This document shows, in pieces, positions 15,009 to 24,264 of a stretch of DNA of 64,000 bases (the stretch's first letter is position 1; every line of letters starts with the position of its first letter). The translations under genes were made by a program, and so were the position numbers. The notes below the pieces were generated by a model. That model ran no database searches. It was not told where the DNA came from and saw only the letters and a list, made by a program, of their open reading frames with translations. Location of the stretch: positions 186,001-250,000 of the forward strand of contig NZ_SLXL01000003.1 in assembly GCF_004345735.1 (NCBI RefSeq), given 5' to 3'. This stretch comes from Rhodovulum adriaticum. Its GTDB lineage: Bacteria > Pseudomonadota > Alphaproteobacteria > Rhodobacterales > Rhodobacteraceae.

Positions 15009-17830
15009 AGGACTTCATCCTGCCCGACCCCGATTTCGGCACCCCGGCCCGCACCTCTGCCGCCACCGTGACGCTGACCGTCGACGGCCAGCCGGTCACC
15101 GTGCCTGCGGGGACCAGCGTGATGCGCGCCGCTGCCGAACTGGGGATCGATATCCCCAAGCTCTGCGCCACCGACAGCGTAGAACCCATCGGATCCTGCC
15201 GCCTGTGCATGGTAGAGATCGAGGGGCGCCGGGGCACGCCTGCGTCCTGCACCACGCCCGCCGAGGACGGAATGCAGGTCCACACACAGACCGACCAACT
15301 GGCAAAGCTGCGGCGCGGGGTGATGGAGCTGTATATCTCGGACCACCCGCTGGATTGCCTGACCTGCGCGGCCAATGGCGATTGCCGGTTGCAGGATATG
15401 GCCGGCGCGGTGGGCCTGCGGGATGTGCGCTACGCCCCCGGCGCCAACCACCACCAGCCGCGCCAGAACGGCGAGGCCAACCCGCGCTATATCCCCCAGG
15501 ACGAAACGAACCCCTATTTCACCTATGATCCGGCCAAGTGCATCGCCTGCTATCGCTGCGTGCGCGCCTGTGAAGAGGTTCAGGGCACATTCGCCCTGAC
15601 GTTGGAGAGGCGCGGCTTCGAGGCGCGGATTTCCACGGGCGCGGCGGATTTCCTGTCCTCGGATTGCGTCAGTTGCGGGGCCTGCGTGCAGGCCTGCCCG
15701 ACCGCGACCCTGCAGGAAAAGGCAGTGATCGACCAAGGCACGCCCGACCGGGCGGTTCTGACCACATGCGCCTATTGCGGGGTCGGCTGCACCTTTCGGG
15801 CAGAGATGAAGGGCGATCAACTGGTGCGCATGGTCCCCGCCAAAGAGGGCAAGGCGAACCGGGGGCATTCCTGCGTCAAGGGCCGCTTTGCCTGGGGTTA
15901 TGTCAATCACCCCGACCGCGTCCTGACCCCGTTGATCCGCGCGCGCATCACCGACCCCTGGCGCGAGGTCAGTTGGGACGAGGCCTTTGCCTTTACCGCC
16001 GAACGGTTCCGCGCGATCCAGGCGGCGCATGGCACGGGCGCGATTGGTGGCATCACCTCATCACGCTGCACGAACGAGGAAACATTCCTGGTGCAGAAGA
16101 TGATCCGTACCGTCTTCGGAAACAACAACATCGACACCTGCGCCCGCGTCTGCCACTCGCCCACGGGCTATGGGCTGAAGACGACCTTTGGCACCTCAGC
16201 CGGGACGCAGGATTTCGACAGCGTGGCACATGCGGATGTGGTGCTGGTGATCGGTGCGAACCCGACCGACGGGCACCCGGTCTTTGCCGCGCGCTTGAAA
16301 AAACGCCTGCGGCAGGGGGCAAAGCTGATTGTCGCCGACCCCCGCCGGATCGACCTGGTGCAGGGACCGCATCTGCGTGCCGCACATCACCTGCCCCTGC
16401 GGCCTGGCACCAACGTCGCACTCTTGACCGCCATGGCCCATGTGATCGTGACCGAGGGGCTGACCGACGCGGCCTTTATCGCAGCGCGCTGCGACGGGGA
16501 CGCCTATGCCGACTGGGCGGGCTTCGTCGCGCAGGACCACCTGTCCCCCGAGGCGACAGCGGATCTGACCGGCGTACCCGCCGCAGATGTCCGCGCGGCC
16601 GCCCGCCTGTTCGCCACAGGCGGCAACGGGGCGATCTATTACGGGCTGGGCGTGACGGAACATTCCCAAGGCTCGACCACCGTGATGGCGATTGCCAACC
16701 TGGCCATGGCCACCGGCAATATCGGCCGTCCCGGCGTGGGCGTGAACCCGCTGCGCGGGCAGAACAACGTGCAGGGATCGTGCGACATGGGATCCTTCCC
16801 ACACGAATTCCCCGGCTATCGGCATGTGCATGACGCGGACACACGAACGATGCTGGAATCCGCCTGGGGCGTGCCCCTGTCCGGCGCGCCGGGCCTGCGC
16901 ATTCCCAACATGCTGGACGCTGCGCTGGATGGCAGTTTCCGCGGCATCTATATTCAGGGCGAGGATCTGGCCCAATCGGACCCGAACACCAACCATGTCG
17001 CAGCGGGACTGTCGGCGATGGACTGCGTTGTGGTGCACGACCTGTTCCTGAACGAAACCGCGCGTTTTGCCCATGTGTTCCTGCCCGGATCGACCTTTCT
17101 GGAAAAGGACGGCACGTTTACCAATGCCGAACGCCGCATCAACCGGGTGCGCCGGGTGATGGCGCCCAAGGCGGGGCTGGCCGACTGGCAGGTGACGCAG
17201 GGGCTGGCCAATGCCATGGGCGCGGGCTGGGACTATCCCCACCCCGAACGGATCATGGCCGAGATCGCGGCGACAACCCCGGCCTTTGCCAATGTCACCT
17301 ACGATCTGCTGGAACGCGAAGGATCCGTCCAGTGGCCCTGCAACGATGCCGCCCCCCTTGGCACGCCGGTCATGCACGCAGAGGGGTTCGTGCGCGGCAA
17401 GGGGCTGTTCGTCATCACCGATTACGTCGCGACCGACGAACGCACCGGCCCGCGCTTTCCGCTGCTGCTGACAACCGGCCGCGTCCTCAGCCAATACAAT
17501 GTCGGCACGCAGACCCGGCGCACGGCAAACACCGTCTGGCACGCCGAGGACCGGCTGGAAATCCACCCCCATGACGCCGAACAGCGCGGCATTGCCGAGG
17601 GCGACACGGTCAGGCTGGCCTCGCGCGCGGGGGAAACGACGCTGCGCGCGACGATCACCGACCGGGTGGCGCCGGGCGTGGTCTATACCACCTTTCACCA
17701 CCCCGACAGCCGGGCCAATGTCGTGACCACGGACAATTCCGACTGGGCCACGAACTGCCCCGAATACAAGGTGACGGCGGTGCAGGTCAGCCGGACCAAC
17801 GCAGCCCCGGTGGAAACGGCCGCCGAATGA
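15005..17830 (+). CDS. fdsA: NAD-dependent formate dehydrogenase, alpha subunit (molybdenum catalytic)
   Basis: A 941-residue catalytic subunit that oxidises formate to CO2 at a bis-MGD molybdenum centre. In order it has an N-terminal [2Fe-2S] ferredoxin domain (SVEPIGSCRLCMVEIEG), a NuoG-like HxxxC cluster region (DHPLDCLTCAANGDC), two [4Fe-4S] clusters (CIACYRCVRAC and CVSCGACVQACP), the CAYCGVGC cluster at the entry of the molybdopterin domain, and the active-site motif RVCHSPT with Cys383 and His384. The Mo ligand is a cysteine coded by TGC, not selenocysteine. The C-terminal part has the MGD-binding LTTGRVLSQYNVGTQTRR. GGAGAAGAG precedes ATG 15005. fdsC follows with a 4-base overlap. Confidence 0.95.
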   Translation: MKDFILPDPDFGTPARTSAATVTLTVDGQPVTVPAGTSVMRAAAELGIDIPKLCATDSVEPIGSCRLCMVEIEGRRGTPASCTTPAEDGMQVHTQTDQLAKLRRGVMELYISDHPLDCLTCAANGDCRLQDMAGAVGLRDVRYAPGANHHQPRQNGEANPRYIPQDETNPYFTYDPAKCIACYRCVRACEEVQGTFALTLERRGFEARISTGAADFLSSDCVSCGACVQACPTATLQEKAVIDQGTPDRAVLTTCAYCGVGCTFRAEMKGDQLVRMVPAKEGKANRGHSCVKGRFAWGYVNHPDRVLTPLIRARITDPWREVSWDEAFAFTAERFRAIQAAHGTGAIGGITSSRCTNEETFLVQKMIRTVFGNNNIDTCARVCHSPTGYGLKTTFGTSAGTQDFDSVAHADVVLVIGANPTDGHPVFAARLKKRLRQGAKLIVADPRRIDLVQGPHLRAAHHLPLRPGTNVALLTAMAHVIVTEGLTDAAFIAARCDGDAYADWAGFVAQDHLSPEATADLTGVPAADVRAAARLFATGGNGAIYYGLGVTEHSQGSTTVMAIANLAMATGNIGRPGVGVNPLRGQNNVQGSCDMGSFPHEFPGYRHVHDADTRTMLESAWGVPLSGAPGLRIPNMLDAALDGSFRGIYIQGEDLAQSDPNTNHVAAGLSAMDCVVVHDLFLNETARFAHVFLPGSTFLEKDGTFTNAERRINRVRRVMAPKAGLADWQVTQGLANAMGAGWDYPHPERIMAEIAATTPAFANVTYDLLEREGSVQWPCNDAAPLGTPVMHAEGFVRGKGLFVITDYVATDERTGPRFPLLLTTGRVLSQYNVGTQTRRTANTVWHAEDRLEIHPHDAEQRGIAEGDTVRLASRAGETTLRATITDRVAPGVVYTTFHHPDSRANVVTTDNSDWATNCPEYKVTAVQVSRTNAAPVETAAE

Positions 17831-18654
17831 CCGGCGCGGTGGGGCCTGCCCGCGCCCTGTGCCTTGGGCAGGGGGCGCCGCGATGGACGGACCGCGACCT
17901 GGCGGCCGAATGCGCAGTGGCGCTCAGCTTTGACGGGACGACACATGCGGTGATGATGGCCAGCCCGTGCGATCTGGAAGATTTCGCCCTGGGCTTCGCG
18001 CTCAGCGAGGGGATCGTCGCGCAACCCGGCGAGATTACGCAAATCGAGCAGATCGACCACCCCCAGGGTATCGAGATGCGGATGTGGCTGGCCGCGCCCC
18101 GCGGCGCCCGGCTGGCCGCGCGGCGCCGGGCGATGGCGGGGCCGGTGGGCTGCGGGCTGTGCGGGCTGGACAGCCTGGCCGCCGCAGAGCGCGCCCTGCC
18201 GCCCCTGCCCAACGGCGGCCTGCACCTGTCACCCGGCGATCTGGCCCAGGCGATGAAGGCGTTGAGGCAGGCACAGTCCCTGCATGCCCGCACCCGCGCG
18301 ACCCACGGCGCGGGACTGTGGCAACCGGGGGCGGGCCTTGTCTGCGCGCGCGAGGATGTCGGGCGCCATAACGCGCTGGACAAGCTGATCGGCGCACGGG
18401 CCCGAACCGGCGCGGACCTGTCGGGCGGCGTGGTCGTGATGACCAGCCGACTGTCCATCGAACTGGTGCAAAAGGCGGTGCTGGCGCGCGCGCCGGTGCT
18501 GGCCGGGGCCTCGGCCCCAACGGCGCGGGCAGTGGCGGCGGCACAGGCGGCGGGGCTGACGCTGATCGGGCGGCTACGGGGCAACACCGCCGAGGTTTAT
18601 TCCCACCCCGCGCGGATCGGGCAAACGGTAAGGAGCGCACAAGATGCAGGCTGA
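17827..18654 (+). CDS. fdsC: FdhD/FdsC-type formate dehydrogenase accessory sulfurtransferase
   Basis: A 275-residue FdhD-family protein. FdhD/FdsC bind the bis-MGD cofactor and hand it, sulfurated, to the formate dehydrogenase catalytic subunit. Visible are DLEDFALGFALSEGIV, the cysteine pair in GCGLCGLDSL, HARTRATHGAGLW, CAREDVGRHNALDKLIG and TSRLSIELVQKAVLARAPVLAGASAPTARAV. These last two are the strongest family marks. The stop overlaps fdsD by 11 bases. It belongs to the fds operon by overlap and by function. Confidence 0.93.
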   Translation: MTGAVGPARALCLGQGAPRWTDRDLAAECAVALSFDGTTHAVMMASPCDLEDFALGFALSEGIVAQPGEITQIEQIDHPQGIEMRMWLAAPRGARLAARRRAMAGPVGCGLCGLDSLAAAERALPPLPNGGLHLSPGDLAQAMKALRQAQSLHARTRATHGAGLWQPGAGLVCAREDVGRHNALDKLIGARARTGADLSGGVVVMTSRLSIELVQKAVLARAPVLAGASAPTARAVAAAQAAGLTLIGRLRGNTAEVYSHPARIGQTVRSAQDAG

Positions 18655-18880
18655 GAAACTGGCCCGGATGGCCAACCAGATCGCCACGGCCTTTGCCCAC
18701 CTGCCCGCCGCGCGGGCGGCCGAACGGGTCGCGGGCCATATCCGCGATTTCTGGGATCCACGGATGCGCGCGGGCCTGGCCCGCATCGCGGCAGAGCAGC
18801 CCGAGATCCTGTCGCCGACCGTGGTTGAGGCCTCCCGACAGCTTGAAACGGCGGCCGGTACAGGCCCGTCGCCCCAGTGA
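18644..18880 (+). CDS. fdsD: Formate dehydrogenase delta subunit / chaperone
   Basis: A 78-residue protein of the FdsD family (MANQIATAF...AAERVAGHIRDFWDPRMR), found last in fds operons. It is needed for full formate dehydrogenase activity, probably in cofactor insertion or assembly with FdsC. The DPRMR segment is characteristic. The gene overlaps the end of fdsC, has AAGGAGCG as ribosome site just upstream, and closes the operon 40 bases before the start of the cobalamin riboswitch region. Confidence 0.9.
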   Translation: MQAEKLARMANQIATAFAHLPAARAAERVAGHIRDFWDPRMRAGLARIAAEQPEILSPTVVEASRQLETAAGTGPSPQ

Positions 18881-18887
18881 TTCGCAT

Positions 18888-18915
18888 TTGACATCGCGCG
18901 GGGATTCGTTACCCA
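18888..18915 (+). promoter_or_regulatory. Putative sigma-70 promoter of the cobalamin uptake operon
   Basis: TTGACA (18888-18893) is followed after 16 bases by TACCCA (18910-18915), which would start transcription just before the riboswitch aptamer. Confidence 0.5.
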
Positions 18916-18920
18916 AGTCA

Positions 18921-19094
18921 CGCTTCGGTTCCGTGCCCCAGGGTACGGATGAAAAGGGAACGCGGTGCGCCCGGTTGGGCCAATCCGCGGCTGCCCCCGC
19001 AACTGTAGGCGGAGAGCAAGGCTGACTGATGCCACTGGGAACCACCCCGGGAAGGCCAGCCAAGCGACGACCCGCGAGCCAGGAGACCTGCCGA
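18921..19094 (+). ncRNA. Cobalamin riboswitch (adenosylcobalamin aptamer)
   Basis: The region carries the landmarks of the B12 riboswitch in order: CGGTTCCGTGCC near the 5' end, GAAAAGGGAA (18951-18960), GGTGCG, the GGCTGCCCCCGCAACTGTA segment (18989-19007), GCCACTGGG (19031-19039), and the B12 box GCCAGGAGACCTGCC (19078-19092). It lies directly upstream of a B12-type TonB receptor gene. When adenosylcobalamin binds, the downstream genes should be turned off. The leader continues another 157 bases to the start codon and contains a strong hairpin that may be the expression platform. Confidence 0.95.
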
Positions 19095-19142
19095 GGCAAG
19101 ATCACCCTTTCCGGACGCGGGGTGCGTTCCGGAGGCGGCCTG

Positions 19143-19177
19143 ACCGCAGTGGTGACCTGATCAGCACCGTCTGCGGT
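19143..19177 (+). promoter_or_regulatory. Candidate riboswitch expression-platform hairpin
   Basis: The outer stem ACCGCAG (19143-19149) / CTGCGGT (19171-19177) and the inner stem GGTG (19151-19154) / CACC (19165-19168) enclose a short loop, 75 bases before the btuB start. No T-run follows, so control by ribosome-site masking or Rho seems more likely than intrinsic termination. Confidence 0.45.
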
Positions 19178-19251
19178 AGGGGCCTTGCCCTTCCCGGACA
19201 TGACAAGACAACACCGCCGGCACGCACGCGTGCCCGGAACGGAGGGCAAGA

Positions 19252-21069
19252 ATGACCTTGAACCGAACCGCCACCATCGCCCTGTTGGCAGGGATGGCCC
19301 CGCTGTCAGCCATCGCGCAGGACAGCCTGCTGCTGGACGAGATCACCGCCACCGCGCGGCTGACCCCGGTCGAAATCAGCCGCACCGGCGCCACCGTCGA
19401 GATCGTGACCGAAGAGGATCGCGAGGCAACCGGCGAAGTGCGCCTGACAGACCACCTGGAACGGGTGCCGGGGATCATCGTCAACTCCAATGGTCCGATC
19501 GGTACGATCACCTCGGTCCTGGTGCGCGGCGCGCCCAACTATTACACGCCGGTTCTGATCGACGGGATCGATGTCAGCGACCCGGCCGGCACGCAAATGT
19601 CGTTCAACTTTGGCGGGCTGACCACGGCGGGCCTGGGCCGGATGGAGGTGCTGAAAGGCTCTCAATCGGCGCTCTACGGCTCGCGCGCCATCGCGGGGGT
19701 GATCGATATCCAGTCGGCCCGCGCCAGCGCCGAGGGCGTGGAACACCGCGTCGAACTGGAATACGGCAGCTATGCGACGCAGCGCGGCAGCTACAGCCTG
19801 GCCGCCAAGGGCGACCGCTACGAGCTGTCCTTTGGCATCGCCAGCATCGATACGGATGGCTTTTCCGCCAAGGACGAGGATGCCGGCAACTTCGAGAAGG
19901 ACGGCTTCCACGCAACCCGGATCAATTTCTACGGCACCTACGAACTGGACGGCGGTGCGCTGATCGGCCTGGCCGCGTTCCACGAAAACCGCCGCGGTGA
20001 ATTCGACGAATTCACCGGGGATACTGCCGGCACGCCGGGGGACGAATTCAACAAGGCCGAAAGCACCGGCGTCCGCCTGTTCACCGAGTTTTCCACCGGC
20101 GCGGTGGATCACAAGCTGGACGCCACCTACTACAACATGGACCGCATCAGCAGTTCCAACGGGTTCGCCACCCCCTTCGACGGCACCCGGCGCAAGCTGT
20201 CCTACCTCGGCACCGGCGATCTGGGGGCCGCGACCACCCTGTCCCTTGGCGCCGACACCGAGAAGGAAAACGCCGCGGGCCTGGGCTCGACCCGGCTGAA
20301 CGGTTTGCTTGGCGAGCTTGCGATCAGCCCCACCGACAGCCTGGACCTGACCGCCTCGGCGCGGGTCGACGATCATTCCACCTTTGGCCGGTTCGAAACG
20401 GGGCGCCTGGCGCTGGCGTGGCGCCCGGCAGAGGATTGGGTGATCCGCGGCGCGGTCGGCACCGGGTTCCGCGCCCCCTCGCTCTATGAACTCTACAGTG
20501 CCTATGGCGATCCCACGATGGACCCCGAGGAAAGCGTGACCGCCGAACTGGGCGTGGAACGCTACCTGGACGACAAGGGCCACCTGCGCGCCACCGCCTT
20601 CCTGCTGGAGGCCGACAACCTGATCGGGTTCGATTCAACCGCGACCGCCTGCGGCCAGGCCTTCGGCTGCTACAATCAGGTGCCGGGCACCTCGCGGCGG
20701 CACGGTCTGGAACTGGCCGGCGACTACGCGGTTTCCGAGCGGCTGACGCTGTCGGGCAGCTATACCTATACCGACAGCTCGCAATCGGCAGCGAACTGGG
20801 CACGGGTGGCACGCCATGACCTGTCGCTTCAGGCGGCCATCGACCTGACCGACATGCTGTCGGGTGCGCTCAGCGTGCAGCACCAGGCCGACCGCGCGCC
20901 GGGGCTGGACGATTATACCGTGGTCAACGGGATGCTGTCCTATAGCGTCAACGACCATGCCGAGGCCTATATTCGCGTGGAAAACCTGTTCGACGAAAGC
21001 TACCAGTCGGTGGCCAGCTACGGCACGTCGGATCGGGCGATCTTTGCGGGGATCCGTGGGACGTTCTAG
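19252..21069 (+). CDS. btuB: TonB-dependent cobalamin outer-membrane receptor
   Basis: A 605-residue outer-membrane receptor. It has a signal peptide (to about Ala22), a TonB box-like DEITATA near residues 28-34, a plug domain with HLERVPGIIV, DGIDVSDPAG and GRMEVLKGSQSALYGSRAIAGVIDI, and a 22-strand barrel that ends in an aromatic residue (AGIRGTF). The length is typical of BtuB. The cobalamin riboswitch directly upstream identifies the substrate class. GGAGGGCAAGA precedes the ATG. The following genes encode the rest of the uptake route, down to TonB itself. Confidence 0.93.
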   Translation: MTLNRTATIALLAGMAPLSAIAQDSLLLDEITATARLTPVEISRTGATVEIVTEEDREATGEVRLTDHLERVPGIIVNSNGPIGTITSVLVRGAPNYYTPVLIDGIDVSDPAGTQMSFNFGGLTTAGLGRMEVLKGSQSALYGSRAIAGVIDIQSARASAEGVEHRVELEYGSYATQRGSYSLAAKGDRYELSFGIASIDTDGFSAKDEDAGNFEKDGFHATRINFYGTYELDGGALIGLAAFHENRRGEFDEFTGDTAGTPGDEFNKAESTGVRLFTEFSTGAVDHKLDATYYNMDRISSSNGFATPFDGTRRKLSYLGTGDLGAATTLSLGADTEKENAAGLGSTRLNGLLGELAISPTDSLDLTASARVDDHSTFGRFETGRLALAWRPAEDWVIRGAVGTGFRAPSLYELYSAYGDPTMDPEESVTAELGVERYLDDKGHLRATAFLLEADNLIGFDSTATACGQAFGCYNQVPGTSRRHGLELAGDYAVSERLTLSGSYTYTDSSQSAANWARVARHDLSLQAAIDLTDMLSGALSVQHQADRAPGLDDYTVVNGMLSYSVNDHAEAYIRVENLFDESYQSVASYGTSDRAIFAGIRGTF

Positions 21070-21898
21070 GCCCATATCGCTGTTCGCCGCCCTGGCCCTT
21101 TGCCTGGCCGGGGCGGCGGCACAGGCCACGCCCCCACCCGCGCGGGTGGCATCGATCAACCTGTGCACCGACCAGCTGGCGATGATGCTGGCGGCGCCGG
21201 GGCAGTTGATCTCGGTCTCCATGCTGGTGCGGGACACGCGACTGTCGCCCCTGGCCCAGAACGCGCGCGCCTACCCCGTGAACCACGGCCAGGCCGAGGA
21301 ACTGTTCCTGATGGCGCCCGATCTGGTCCTGGCCGGACGATACGGCGCGCAGGCCACGGTGGACATGCTGCGCCGGCTGGGGATCGCGGTGGTGCAGGTC
21401 GCCCCGGCCCGCTCTTTCGACGACATCCGCGCCAATATCCGCACCGTGGGCACCGCCCTGGGGCGCAAGGCCGAGGCCGAGGCGATGATCGCACGCTTCG
21501 ATGCCGATCTTGCCGCGCTGGCCCGCGATCCGGCCACCGGGCCACGTGCTGCGGTCTATGCCGCGGGGGGCTATACCTCGGGGCGGGGCACCCTGATCCA
21601 GGACATCCTGAGCGCGGCGGGCCTGCGCAACGCCACGGCCGAGGCCGGGCGCAAGGGCGGCGGGCGCGTTCCGCTGGAACTGCTGGTCACGATCGCGCCC
21701 GACCTGGTGATCCGCGCACAGCGCTATGGCGGCGCCTCGCGCGCCGAAAACATGCTGGACCACCCGGCGCTGGCCGCGCTGATGGCCGACCAGCCGGTGC
21801 ACCCCCGGTCCGACGGAACCTATATCTGCGGCACACCCCTAGTGCTGCGCGCCGTGGCCGAACTGGCCGACGCGGCCCGGGCGCTGGAGGCAAGATGA
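21056..21898 (+). CDS. btuF: Cobalamin ABC transporter substrate-binding protein
   Basis: A 280-residue periplasmic binding protein of the BtuF/helical-backbone class. After a signal peptide (MGRSRPISLFAALALCLAGAAAQA) come RVASINLCTDQLAMML, LAPDLVLAG-like AEELFLMAPDLVLAGRYG, and a C-terminal lobe containing DLVIRAQRYG. It receives B12 from BtuB and delivers it to BtuCD. The start is a GTG at 21056 inside the end of btuB (14-base overlap); no ATG gives a complete signal peptide. It overlaps btuC by 4 bases. Confidence 0.88.
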   Translation: MGRSRPISLFAALALCLAGAAAQATPPPARVASINLCTDQLAMMLAAPGQLISVSMLVRDTRLSPLAQNARAYPVNHGQAEELFLMAPDLVLAGRYGAQATVDMLRRLGIAVVQVAPARSFDDIRANIRTVGTALGRKAEAEAMIARFDADLAALARDPATGPRAAVYAAGGYTSGRGTLIQDILSAAGLRNATAEAGRKGGGRVPLELLVTIAPDLVIRAQRYGGASRAENMLDHPALAALMADQPVHPRSDGTYICGTPLVLRAVAELADAARALEAR

Positions 21899-22887
21899 GG
21901 TATTCGCTGCTCCTCTGGCTGCTGTCGCTACTGGTCGTCGTGCTGTTCTGCGCCGCGCTGCTGATCGGCCCGGCAGGGCTGTCCCCTGGCGAAAGCGTGT
22001 CGGCCCTGCTGACTGGCCGGGGCGATGCCGCCGTGCTGGTCATGCGCGAAATCCGCCTGCCCCGGGCGATCCTGGCCGTGCTGGTCGGCGCCAGCCTGGG
22101 GCTGTCGGGTGCAGCGCTGCAAGGGTATTTGCGCAACCCGCTGGCCGAACCGGGGCTGATCGGCGTGTCCGGCAGCGCCGCCCTGGGCGCGGTGATCGCG
22201 CTGCAAACCGGGTTGGCGGCGGCCTACACGCTGGCCCTGCCCGGCGCGGCGCTTTTGGGCGCACTGGTGGCGGTGGGGCTGTTGCTGGGGCTGGCGGGGC
22301 CGCGCGGCGGCGCCTTTACCCTGATCCTGGCGGGTATCGCGCTGTCGGCGCTGGCGGGGGCGGCGACGACGTTGGTGCTGAACTTGTCGCCCAACCCCTA
22401 TGCCGCGGCCGATATCGTGTTCTGGATGATGGGATCGCTGGCCGACCGGTCGTTTACCCATGTCTGGCTGGCACTGCCCTTTACCCTAGCGGGCTGGCTG
22501 CTGCTGGCAGGGCTGGGCCGGGGGCTGGACGCGCTGACCCTGGGCGAGGACGCGGCCGAGGCCTTGGGCATCCGCCTGACCCGCCTGCGCCTGGCGCTGG
22601 TTGTCGGCGTGGCCGCCTGCGTGGGCGCGGGGGTCGCGGTGGCCGGGGCCATCGGGTTCGTCGGGCTGATCGTGCCGCATCTGCTGCGCCCGCTGGTCGG
22701 CGCCCGACCCGCGCGGCTGCTGTTGGCCTCGGCCCTGGGCGGGGCGGCGCTGCTGCTGGCCTCTGACATCGCGGTGCGGCTGATCCTGCCCGAACGCGAC
22801 CTGAAACTGGGGGTGCTGACCGCGCTGCTGGGCGCACCGCTGTTCCTGCACCTGATCTATAAAACCCGGCGGGAGCAGGGCGCATGA
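21895..22887 (+). CDS. btuC: Cobalamin ABC transporter permease
   Basis: A 330-residue FecCD-family permease with about ten transmembrane helices. The family marks are MREIRLPRAILAVLVGASLGLSGAALQGYLRNPLAEPGLIGVSGSAALGA near residues 51-100, VFWMMGSLADRSF, GEDAAEALGI (coupling helix that touches the ATPase) and AGAIGFVGLIVPHLLRPLVG. The ATG overlaps the btuF stop (ATGA) and the stop overlaps btuD. The same frame stays open far upstream inside btuF, but that part lacks permease character. It imports cobalamin through the inner membrane. Confidence 0.92.
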   Translation: MRYSLLLWLLSLLVVVLFCAALLIGPAGLSPGESVSALLTGRGDAAVLVMREIRLPRAILAVLVGASLGLSGAALQGYLRNPLAEPGLIGVSGSAALGAVIALQTGLAAAYTLALPGAALLGALVAVGLLLGLAGPRGGAFTLILAGIALSALAGAATTLVLNLSPNPYAAADIVFWMMGSLADRSFTHVWLALPFTLAGWLLLAGLGRGLDALTLGEDAAEALGIRLTRLRLALVVGVAACVGAGVAVAGAIGFVGLIVPHLLRPLVGARPARLLLASALGGAALLLASDIAVRLILPERDLKLGVLTALLGAPLFLHLIYKTRREQGA

Positions 22888-23639
22888 CCGGGCTGACATT
22901 GTCCAACCTCTCCGTCTATCGCGGCCCCTGCCCGGTGGTCGAGGATATCTCGCTGAACCTGCACCCTGGCGAATGCGTCGGCCTGATCGGCCCCAACGGG
23001 GCGGGCAAGACCACGCTGATGCGCGCGGCCCTGGGCTTGCTGCCGCATAAGGGCACGTCCAGCCTGGCCCGCCTGTCCACGGCGGAACGCGGCCGCGCGG
23101 CGGCCTGGCTGCCGCAGATGCGTGAAATCGCCTGGCCCGTCAGCGTGGAAACCCTGGTGGGGCTGGGCCGCACGCCCCATCTGGGCCCCGGCCAGCGGCC
23201 CGGCCCGCGCGACGCCGCCGCCATCGCTGCCGCACTGGCGCGGATGGATCTGACTGACTTCGCCGCCCGCCGCGCGACTGCCCTGTCGGGGGGCGAACAG
23301 GCGCGCGTGCTGATCGCGCGGGCCTTGGCGCAAGAGGCGCCGATGCTGCTGGCCGACGAGCCCATCGCCGGGCTGGACCCCGCGCACCAGATCACCACGA
23401 TGCGGCTGTTCGCCGATCTGGCCGCCGAGGGGCGGCTGGTGCTGGCGGCACTGCACGATCTGGGGCTGGCCGCGCGGTTCTGCACGCGGCTGATCCTGAT
23501 GCAGCGCGGGCGGTTGGTGGCCGACGGCCCCCCGGCCGAGGTGCTGACGCCCGACAACCTGGCCCGCGTCTTCGGCCTGCGGGCCTATATGGCCGACACG
23601 CCGGACGGCCCCGTTTTCCAACCGCTGGAGGTGGTCTGA
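22884..23639 (+). CDS. btuD: Cobalamin ABC transporter ATPase
   Basis: A 251-residue ABC ATPase. Walker A is GPNGAGKTT (residues 36-44), the signature is LSGGEQARV (about 134-142), Walker B is MLLADEP with catalytic Glu, and the H-loop is in LAALHDLGLAAR. It powers the BtuC permease. The ATG overlaps the btuC stop (ATGA), so translation is coupled. It is slightly shorter than many FecE-type ATPases between Walker A and the signature but has no missing motif. Confidence 0.92.
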   Translation: MTGLTLSNLSVYRGPCPVVEDISLNLHPGECVGLIGPNGAGKTTLMRAALGLLPHKGTSSLARLSTAERGRAAAWLPQMREIAWPVSVETLVGLGRTPHLGPGQRPGPRDAAAIAAALARMDLTDFAARRATALSGGEQARVLIARALAQEAPMLLADEPIAGLDPAHQITTMRLFADLAAEGRLVLAALHDLGLAARFCTRLILMQRGRLVADGPPAEVLTPDNLARVFGLRAYMADTPDGPVFQPLEVV

Positions 23640-23640
23640 C

Positions 23641-24261
23641 ATGCAGGCGCTTGCCGATTTTCTGGTCAAAGGCGGCCCGGCGATCTGGGTGATCGCGGGG
23701 CTGTCGGTTCTGACCCTGGCCCTAATCCTGTGGAAGCTGTGGCGCCTGGCCCTGATGGGCGCCTTTGCCGGGGCGCGGGCCGAACGCGCGGTCCAGCTTT
23801 GGCAGCATGGCGCGCGGGACGCCGCAGCGCAGGCCGTCGCCGGGCGCGCGGGCCTGCGGGCGCGGCTGGTGCGGGCGGCCATCGACGCGCTGCACCGGGG
23901 CCTGCCCGAAGCGGCCGCGCGCGAGGAAACCACCCGCGTCGCCCGCCGCCTGCTGGCCGAGGCGCGCACAGGCCTGCGAGCGCTGGAACTGATCGCCGTG
24001 ATCGCCCCGCTGTTGGGGCTGCTGGGCACCGTGATGGGCATGATCGACGCCTTTCAGGCATTGGAAAACAGCGGCGCCGCAGCCGACCCGTCCGACCTGG
24101 CTGGCGGGATATGGGAGGCGCTGTTGACCACCGCCGCGGGCATGGCCGTGGCGATCCCGGCGGCCATCGCCCATAGCTGGCTGGAGTCGGTCGTGGACAG
24201 CGCCCGCGCCGATATGGAGGATCTGGCCACCCGCCTGTTCCTGTCCGGCAAGGGGCGCTGA
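23641..24261 (+). CDS. exbB: ExbB-type proton channel subunit (MotA/TolQ/ExbB)
   Basis: A 206-residue inner-membrane protein with three transmembrane helices (about 14-32, 115-137 and 157-178). The MotA/TolQ/ExbB signature is plain: LELIAVIAPLLGLLGTVMGMIDAFQALE followed by GGIWEALLTTAAGMAVAIPAAIAHSWLE. With ExbD it uses the proton gradient to drive TonB. It starts 1 base after the btuD stop, so it is part of the B12 operon. A dedicated ExbBD-TonB set inside a B12 operon is less usual than a shared one. Confidence 0.92.
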   Translation: MQALADFLVKGGPAIWVIAGLSVLTLALILWKLWRLALMGAFAGARAERAVQLWQHGARDAAAQAVAGRAGLRARLVRAAIDALHRGLPEAAAREETTRVARRLLAEARTGLRALELIAVIAPLLGLLGTVMGMIDAFQALENSGAAADPSDLAGGIWEALLTTAAGMAVAIPAAIAHSWLESVVDSARADMEDLATRLFLSGKGR

Positions 24262-24264
24262 GCG

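Noticed and set aside
13285-15375. A 696-codon open frame on the minus strand opposite fdsB and fdsA
   Set aside because: It is antisense to genes with complete iron-sulfur and FMN motifs; its composition is that of a shadow frame in high-GC DNA.
16151-16153. Selenocysteine in the formate dehydrogenase active site
   Set aside because: The codon at the molybdenum ligand is TGC (Cys) and there is no in-frame TGA within fdsA.
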